A DNA stretch of 18,101 bases from an uncultured Bacilli bacterium. Its GTDB lineage: Bacteria > Bacillota_I > Bacilli_A > RF39 > UBA660. Below, one piece after another: positions 14,049 through 18,101 of the stretch. The translations under genes and the position numbers were made by a program. The stretch's first letter is position 1, and each line of letters opens with the position of its first letter. The notes below the pieces were generated by a model. It was not told the DNA's origin. It saw only the letters and a program-made list of their open reading frames with translations, and did not search any database. The DNA lies in contig CALVIA010000016.1 of the NCBI GenBank assembly GCA_944329255.1, positions 1-18,101 of the forward strand. The letters are read 5' to 3'.

Positions 14049-14312
14049 ATGAGTATAGAAGAAAAAATAAAAAAAATTATTGTTGAACCAGTTAATAGTT
14101 TGGGAATTAAAATAAGTGACATTAAATATGAAAAGGAAAATGGAGTAAATTATTTGAGAATATTTATAGATAAAGAGCCATTTATAAATATTGATGATTG
14201 TGTTAATGTAACTAATTTGATTAATCCAATCTTGGATGAATATGATTTTATTGATGAACAGTATATGCTGGATATATCTTCAGTAGAAAAGGGAGGAGAA
14301 AGTAATGAATAA
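14049..14312 (+). CDS. rimP: RimP, N-terminal domain only
   Basis: RimP assists 30S subunit maturation. Only 87 residues are encoded against about 150 normally. The N-terminal domain is clear: EPVNSLGIKISDIKYEKE, YLRIFIDKE, INIDDCVNVTNLINPILDE and YMLDISS; the usual SSPG.(D/E)RPL is replaced by SSVEKGGESNE and a stop, so the linker and C-terminal SH3-like domain are missing. There is no room for a frameshifted remainder: nusA starts at 14305, 8 bases before the rimP stop, and the last rimP codons supply its GGGAGGAG ribosome binding site. The gene therefore looks deliberately short rather than broken. GGAGG is 4 bases from the ATG. It heads the operon with nusA, rnpM, infB and rbfA, which, with the sequence, makes the identification secure. 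Confidence 0.88.
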   Translation: MSIEEKIKKIIVEPVNSLGIKISDIKYEKENGVNYLRIFIDKEPFINIDDCVNVTNLINPILDEYDFIDEQYMLDISSVEKGGESNE

Positions 14313-15384
14313 AGATGAATTTATAAAAGCAGTTGATATAGTTTCAAAAGAAAAATGTATATCAAAAGATGAGATTTTTGATGCAATGGAACTTGCTTTA
14401 CTAACTGCGTATAAAAAGAATTTTGATTCTAAGAGTAATGCAAGAGTTGATATAAATAGATCAACTGGTGAAATCAAAGTATATACAGTATTAAATGTAG
14501 TTGATAGTATTAGTGAAGAAGATGAAGAAGCTTATTCAAAAATTTTATTAGAAGATGCGAATAAAATTGTAAAAGGAATTAAAGTTGGAGAGACAATTGA
14601 AACTGAAGTAACTCCTAAAAATTTTGGTAGGGTTGCAACATCAACTGCAAAACAAGTTGTTATTCAAAAATTAAGAGAAGCTGAAAAAAATAGTATTATG
14701 AGTGAATTTGAGGGAAAACAAGACGAAATGTTAGTAGGTATGGTTTCAAGAGAAGATGCTAATAATTATTATATAGATTTGGGAAGAGCACATGGTGTAC
14801 TTGCTAAAAAAGAATTAATTCCTTCAGAAAAAATTGAAATGGGATCTAGTATTAAGGTTTATGTAACTAAAATTGAAGATACTGGTAAGGGACCTCTTAT
14901 CTTATTGTCTAGAGCACATTATGGTTTTGTAAAAAGATTATTGGAATCAGAAATTCCAGAATTACAAGAAGGAATTGTAAAATTATATAGTGTTGCAAGA
15001 GATCCAGGAAATAGAAGTAAAGTTGCTGTTTATTCAGATAATCCAAGAATAGATGCAGTTGGTGCATGTATTGGAGAAAAAAGTTCTAGAATAATTAATA
15101 TTATGAAGGAATTAAAAGGTGAAAAAATTGATATTGTTTTATATGATAAAGATCCAGTTAAATTTATAAAAAATGCTTTAAGTCCTGCAAAAGATGTTAA
15201 TGTAATAATAATGGATCCAAAGGAAAATTTAGCTTTAGCAGTTGCTGATGGAGAACAATTATCACTTGCTATTGGAAAAAAAGGTCAAAATGTAAAATTA
15301 GCTGCAAGATTAACAAAATATAGAATTGATGTTAAGACAAGTGAAGAATTAAAAAATTCTGGTATAAATATTAAATTTGAATAG
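14305..15384 (+). CDS. nusA: Transcription termination/antitermination factor NusA
   Basis: Binds RNA polymerase and nascent RNA and controls pausing, termination and antitermination. The 359 residues give the short Gram-positive form: an N-terminal RNAP-binding domain (about 1-125), an S1 domain (about 135-200, DEMLVGMVSRED to GPLILLSRAH), then KH1 and KH2. KH2 has the normal GKKG loop (324-327, AIGKKGQNVKLAARL). In KH1 the segment VGACIG..SSR has GEKS at 257-260 where the GxxG loop normally ends in Gly, a small departure. There is no C-terminal acidic repeat, as expected outside Proteobacteria. It overlaps rimP by 8 bases, and the stop runs into the GGAG of the next gene, so translation is tightly linked. 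It may feed back on the leader hairpin at 14007-14029. Confidence 0.97.
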   Translation: MNKDEFIKAVDIVSKEKCISKDEIFDAMELALLTAYKKNFDSKSNARVDINRSTGEIKVYTVLNVVDSISEEDEEAYSKILLEDANKIVKGIKVGETIETEVTPKNFGRVATSTAKQVVIQKLREAEKNSIMSEFEGKQDEMLVGMVSREDANNYYIDLGRAHGVLAKKELIPSEKIEMGSSIKVYVTKIEDTGKGPLILLSRAHYGFVKRLLESEIPELQEGIVKLYSVARDPGNRSKVAVYSDNPRIDAVGACIGEKSSRIINIMKELKGEKIDIVLYDKDPVKFIKNALSPAKDVNVIIMDPKENLALAVADGEQLSLAIGKKGQNVKLAARLTKYRIDVKTSEELKNSGINIKFE

Positions 15385-15392
15385 GAGATAAC

Positions 15393-15656
15393 ATGAAAAT
15401 GAAAAAAATACCTATGAGGATGTGTGTTGTTACTAGAGAAAAGTGTGAAAAAAGGAATCTTATTAGAGTTGTAAAAAATAAAGAAGGAGAAGTTTTAGTT
15501 GATTTAACTGGAAAAATAAATGGAAGAGGGGCATATATTAAAAAAGATATTGAAGTTTTAAATAAAGCAAGAAAAAACAAAATATTGGAAAGAACGCTTG
15601 AAATAAATATTAGTGATGCTCTTTATGATGAATTAGAAAAAATTATAAATGAATAA
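15393..15656 (+). CDS. rnpM: RnpM (YlxR), DUF448 RNA-binding protein
   Basis: An 87-residue small RNA-binding protein; the Bacillus subtilis homologue modulates RNase P. The family signature is present: a basic start, RMCVVTREKCEKRNLIRVV (about 9-27), then DLTGKINGRGAYIKKD (37-52) with the conserved GRGAY. Length is typical. The ribosome binding site AGGAG overlaps the nusA stop, giving an 8-base gap; an ATG 6 bases further in is also possible. In B. subtilis ylxQ follows; here infB comes next after 25 bases. Basic composition fits RNA binding. Confidence 0.93.
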   Translation: MKMKKIPMRMCVVTREKCEKRNLIRVVKNKEGEVLVDLTGKINGRGAYIKKDIEVLNKARKNKILERTLEINISDALYDELEKIINE

Positions 15657-15681
15657 TAAATAGTAAGAAAGAGGTGATATT

Positions 15682-17766
15682 ATGATGACAGTAAAAGAAT
15701 ATGCTCTTGATGTTAATAAAAGTGTAAAAGTTATATTAGATAAATGTTCATCTTTGGGATTTGAAGTTTATGGTGAAGATGATTTGTTAAGTGAAGAACA
15801 AGTTATTGATTTAGATAATGCTGTTTATGATGATTTTGAGGATGAATTAATAGATAAAGTTGAAGAAATTGTATCTAATATGAAAAATGTGGATGATTCT
15901 GTTAAATTACAAAAGTTAAAAAAGAAAAGTGATATTATAAGTGCAAGTGATTTTAAAAATAGGAAAAAAGAAATGTATAAGCATAAGGAAAAATTGATTT
16001 CTAATGCACCAAATAAAGAAGATAATAAAATTTTATACAAAGAGGGAATGACTCTTTCTATGCTTGCAAATGAATTATCAGTTAGTCCAATTGAGTTAAT
16101 AAAAAAGTTTATGTCTCTTGGAGTTATGCTTAATATTAATAGTACAATTTCTTTTGATGATGCTGAGTTAGTTGTAATAGATTATAATAAGGAATTAAAA
16201 AAAGAAGAAACTATGGATGCATCAAATTTTGAAAAATTAGAAATAAATGATAACGAGGAAGATTTAAAAGAAAGACCTCCTGTTGTAACAATCATGGGAC
16301 ATGTTGATCATGGAAAAACAAGTTTACTTGATGCAATTAGAAAGACTAATGTTGTAGTAGGAGAAGCTGGAGGAATTACTCAACATATTGGAGCTTATCA
16401 AGTTGAAAGAAATGGTAAAAAAATTACTTTTATAGATACACCAGGTCACGCAGCATTTACTGAAATGAGAGCAAGAGGTGCAGCAATTACTGATATTGTA
16501 ATTATAATTGTTGCAGCTGATGATGGTGTTATGCCTCAAACTAAAGAAGCAATTGATCATGCAAAGGCTGCTAAGGTTCCAATAATAGTTGCTGTAAATA
16601 AAATTGATAAGAAAGAAGCAAATATTGAAAAAGTATTAACTGAGATGACGGAGGCTGGTCTTACACCTGAAGCATGGGGTGGTGATACTACTTTTGTTAA
16701 TATTTCAGCAAAAACAGGAGAAGGAATTGATGAATTGCTTGAGACAATTATTTTGATGTCTGAGATAAAAGGTTTAAAAGCTAATCCAAATAGATACGCT
16801 TTGGGTACTGTTATTGAGGCAAAACTTGATAAAAATGTAGGTGGTGTAATTACATTATTAATTCAAAATGGTACTTTGCGTTTAGGAGATCCGATTGTTG
16901 TTGGGACATCATTTGGGAAAGTAAGAACTTTAAAAAATGATATTGGTGTTGAAATAGTAGAGGCTCTACCTAGTACCCCTGTAGAAATAACAGGTATTAA
17001 TGAAATACCATCTGCTGGTGATAGATTTATGGCTTTTGAAACAGAAAAGCAAGCAAAACAAATTGCTGAAACAAGAAAAGAAAAAGCAAAACAGAAAGCA
17101 AATATTAATTCAAATTCTATAACACTTGATGATTTATTTTCTAAAATAGAAAATGGTATTAAAGAGATTAATATTGTATTAAAAGCTGATGTAAAGGGTA
17201 GTGAGGAAGCTGTAAGAAATGCTCTTAGTAAAATCAATGTAGAAGGGGTAAGAACAAATATTATTAGAAGTGGAACAGGAACTATAACAGAAAGTGATGT
17301 TGTTCTTGCTAATGCTTCTTCTGCAATAGTTATTGGATTTAATGTAAGACCAAGTTCTAAAACTAAGGATTTGGCAAAAGAATATGGTGTTGAGATAAGA
17401 TTACATAATATTATATATAAAGTAATTGAGGAATTAGAACAAGCTATGAAAGGAATGCTAGATCCAGAATTTGAGGAAAAGGTTCTTGGGGAAGCTGAAG
17501 TAAGACAGTTGTTTAAATTTTCTAAAGTTGGTACAATTGCGGGATGTTATGTAATAAGTGGTATGATTAAATCAAATTCAAAAGCTAGATTATTAAGGGG
17601 TGGGGTAGTAATATATGATGGTAATATTAAATCAGTACAAAGAGAAAAAGATAGTGTAAAAGAAGTAAAAAATGGATTTGAATGTGGAATAACATTAGAA
17701 GATTATAATGATATAAAAGAAGGAGATATCATCGAATCATATGAGATGGTTGAAATAAAAAAATGA
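15682..17766 (+). CDS. infB: Translation initiation factor IF-2
   Basis: GTPase that brings fMet-tRNA to the 30S subunit and promotes 50S joining. Domain order over 694 residues: an N-terminal IF2_N-like module (about 1-50), a charged linker, a second IF2_N module (about 119-170, YKEGMTLSMLANELSVSP), the G domain (about 198-365), then domains II, III and the fMet-tRNA-binding C-domain. GTPase motifs are intact: GHVDHGKT (206-213), GGITQHIGAYQV (230-241), DTPGH (252-256), NKID (306-309) and SAK (342-344). The N-terminal region is shorter than in many Bacilli. GAGGTGAT (15671-15678) precedes two consecutive ATG codons, at 15682 and 15685; the second has better spacing. The stop overlaps the rbfA start as ATGA. 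ylxQ upstream and ylxP downstream are both absent. Confidence 0.97.
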   Translation: MMTVKEYALDVNKSVKVILDKCSSLGFEVYGEDDLLSEEQVIDLDNAVYDDFEDELIDKVEEIVSNMKNVDDSVKLQKLKKKSDIISASDFKNRKKEMYKHKEKLISNAPNKEDNKILYKEGMTLSMLANELSVSPIELIKKFMSLGVMLNINSTISFDDAELVVIDYNKELKKEETMDASNFEKLEINDNEEDLKERPPVVTIMGHVDHGKTSLLDAIRKTNVVVGEAGGITQHIGAYQVERNGKKITFIDTPGHAAFTEMRARGAAITDIVIIIVAADDGVMPQTKEAIDHAKAAKVPIIVAVNKIDKKEANIEKVLTEMTEAGLTPEAWGGDTTFVNISAKTGEGIDELLETIILMSEIKGLKANPNRYALGTVIEAKLDKNVGGVITLLIQNGTLRLGDPIVVGTSFGKVRTLKNDIGVEIVEALPSTPVEITGINEIPSAGDRFMAFETEKQAKQIAETRKEKAKQKANINSNSITLDDLFSKIENGIKEINIVLKADVKGSEEAVRNALSKINVEGVRTNIIRSGTGTITESDVVLANASSAIVIGFNVRPSSKTKDLAKEYGVEIRLHNIIYKVIEELEQAMKGMLDPEFEEKVLGEAEVRQLFKFSKVGTIAGCYVISGMIKSNSKARLLRGGVVIYDGNIKSVQREKDSVKEVKNGFECGITLEDYNDIKEGDIIESYEMVEIKK

Positions 17767-18101
17767 AAGTAAAAACAGAAAGATATGCAAATCTATTATT
17801 AAAAGAAATAAATGATATATTGTATAACGAAATAAGAGATATAGATATATCTGGTACTACTGCTACTTTTATTAAATTAGCTGATGACTTAAGTTATGCA
17901 AAGGTTTATGTTTCAATATTTGATTTATCCAAAAAAGATAAAGCATTAAAAGATTTAAATAATGCAGAAGGATTTATAAAAAATATACTTTGTAAAAGAA
18001 AATTACCATTAAGAATTATACCTGAATTAGAATTTGTTTATGATGAATCTATTGAATATGGTATGAAAATAGAAAAAATTCTTGAAGAAACAAAAAAAGA
18101 T
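17763..18101 (+). CDS. rbfA: Ribosome-binding factor A (RbfA), cut by the window end
   Basis: RbfA is a cold-adaptation and 16S rRNA maturation factor that binds the 30S subunit. The 113 residues visible cover nearly the whole KH-type domain: MKVKTERYANLLLKEINDIL at the start, then LADDLSYAKVYVS (equivalent to the conserved S.DL..AkVyvS), an LNNAEGFIKNIL helix, LPLRIIPELEFVYDESIEYG (P.l.F..D.s.e.g) and a closing IEKILEE helix. No stop codon is reached. Its ATG overlaps the infB TGA by 4 bases, so translation is coupled. The RbfA identity agrees with the conserved gene order of the operon. Confidence 0.92.
   Translation, partial: MKVKTERYANLLLKEINDILYNEIRDIDISGTTATFIKLADDLSYAKVYVSIFDLSKKDKALKDLNNAEGFIKNILCKRKLPLRIIPELEFVYDESIEYGMKIEKILEETKKD

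Noticed and set aside
14280..14312. Frameshift truncating rimP
   Set aside because: nusA begins before the rimP stop and uses its last codons as ribosome binding site, so no displaced C-terminal domain can exist between them.

Overview
The window is very AT-rich (intergenic stretches are almost pure A/T) with short intergenic gaps, strong GGAGG-type ribosome binding sites and T-tailed hairpin terminators. The rimP-nusA-rnpM-infB-rbfA order and an Enterococcus-like agmatine deiminase set point to a low-GC Bacillota (Bacilli) genome, probably a reduced host-associated or gut lineage of the RF39/mollicute-like kind. Trp is encoded by TGG and TGA ends the GGDEF gene and infB, so the code is the standard bacterial one, not the Mycoplasma code. 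The taxonomic placement is inference.

Layout, left to right. (1) 1-405: the C-terminal end of a divergent GroEL-like chaperonin, followed by an A/T-only hairpin. (2) 523-5942: an agmatine deiminase region: carbamate kinase (arcC), a YgjV-like membrane protein, then an operon of putrescine carbamoyltransferase (ptcA), agmatine/putrescine antiporter (aguD) and agmatine deiminase (aguA), closed by a strong terminator. Together these import agmatine, deiminate it to N-carbamoylputrescine, phosphorolyse that to putrescine plus carbamoyl phosphate, make ATP from the latter and export putrescine. ptcA, aguD and aguA use CGT/CGC arginine codons far more often than the rest of the window, which suggests acquisition by transfer. 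(3) 6016-9458: a well-promoted three-gene operon with overlapping genes: a small membrane-anchored unknown, a membrane receptor with extracellular solute-binding-like domains and a degenerate GGDEF domain (DGNEF), and a YihY/BrkB membrane protein. (4) 9558-11321: an anchored unknown protein and an HD-domain dNTP triphosphohydrolase relative whose HD doublet reads YD. (5) 11317-13927, minus strand: a CPBP-family intramembrane protease, a membrane-anchored metallophosphoesterase and a cell-surface protein with three cysteine pairs; this block converges on region 4 at a bidirectional terminator. (6) 13966-18101: the rimP-nusA-rnpM-infB-rbfA translation/transcription operon, divergent from region 5, with a leader hairpin, a RimP reduced to its N-terminal domain, no ylxQ or ylxP, and rbfA running off the end of the window.

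No tRNA, rRNA, CRISPR array, insertion sequence or integrase gene was seen. The best candidates for undescribed biology are the receptor/degenerate-GGDEF operon, the YD-substituted HD protein, the single-domain RimP and the divergent GroEL-like protein.
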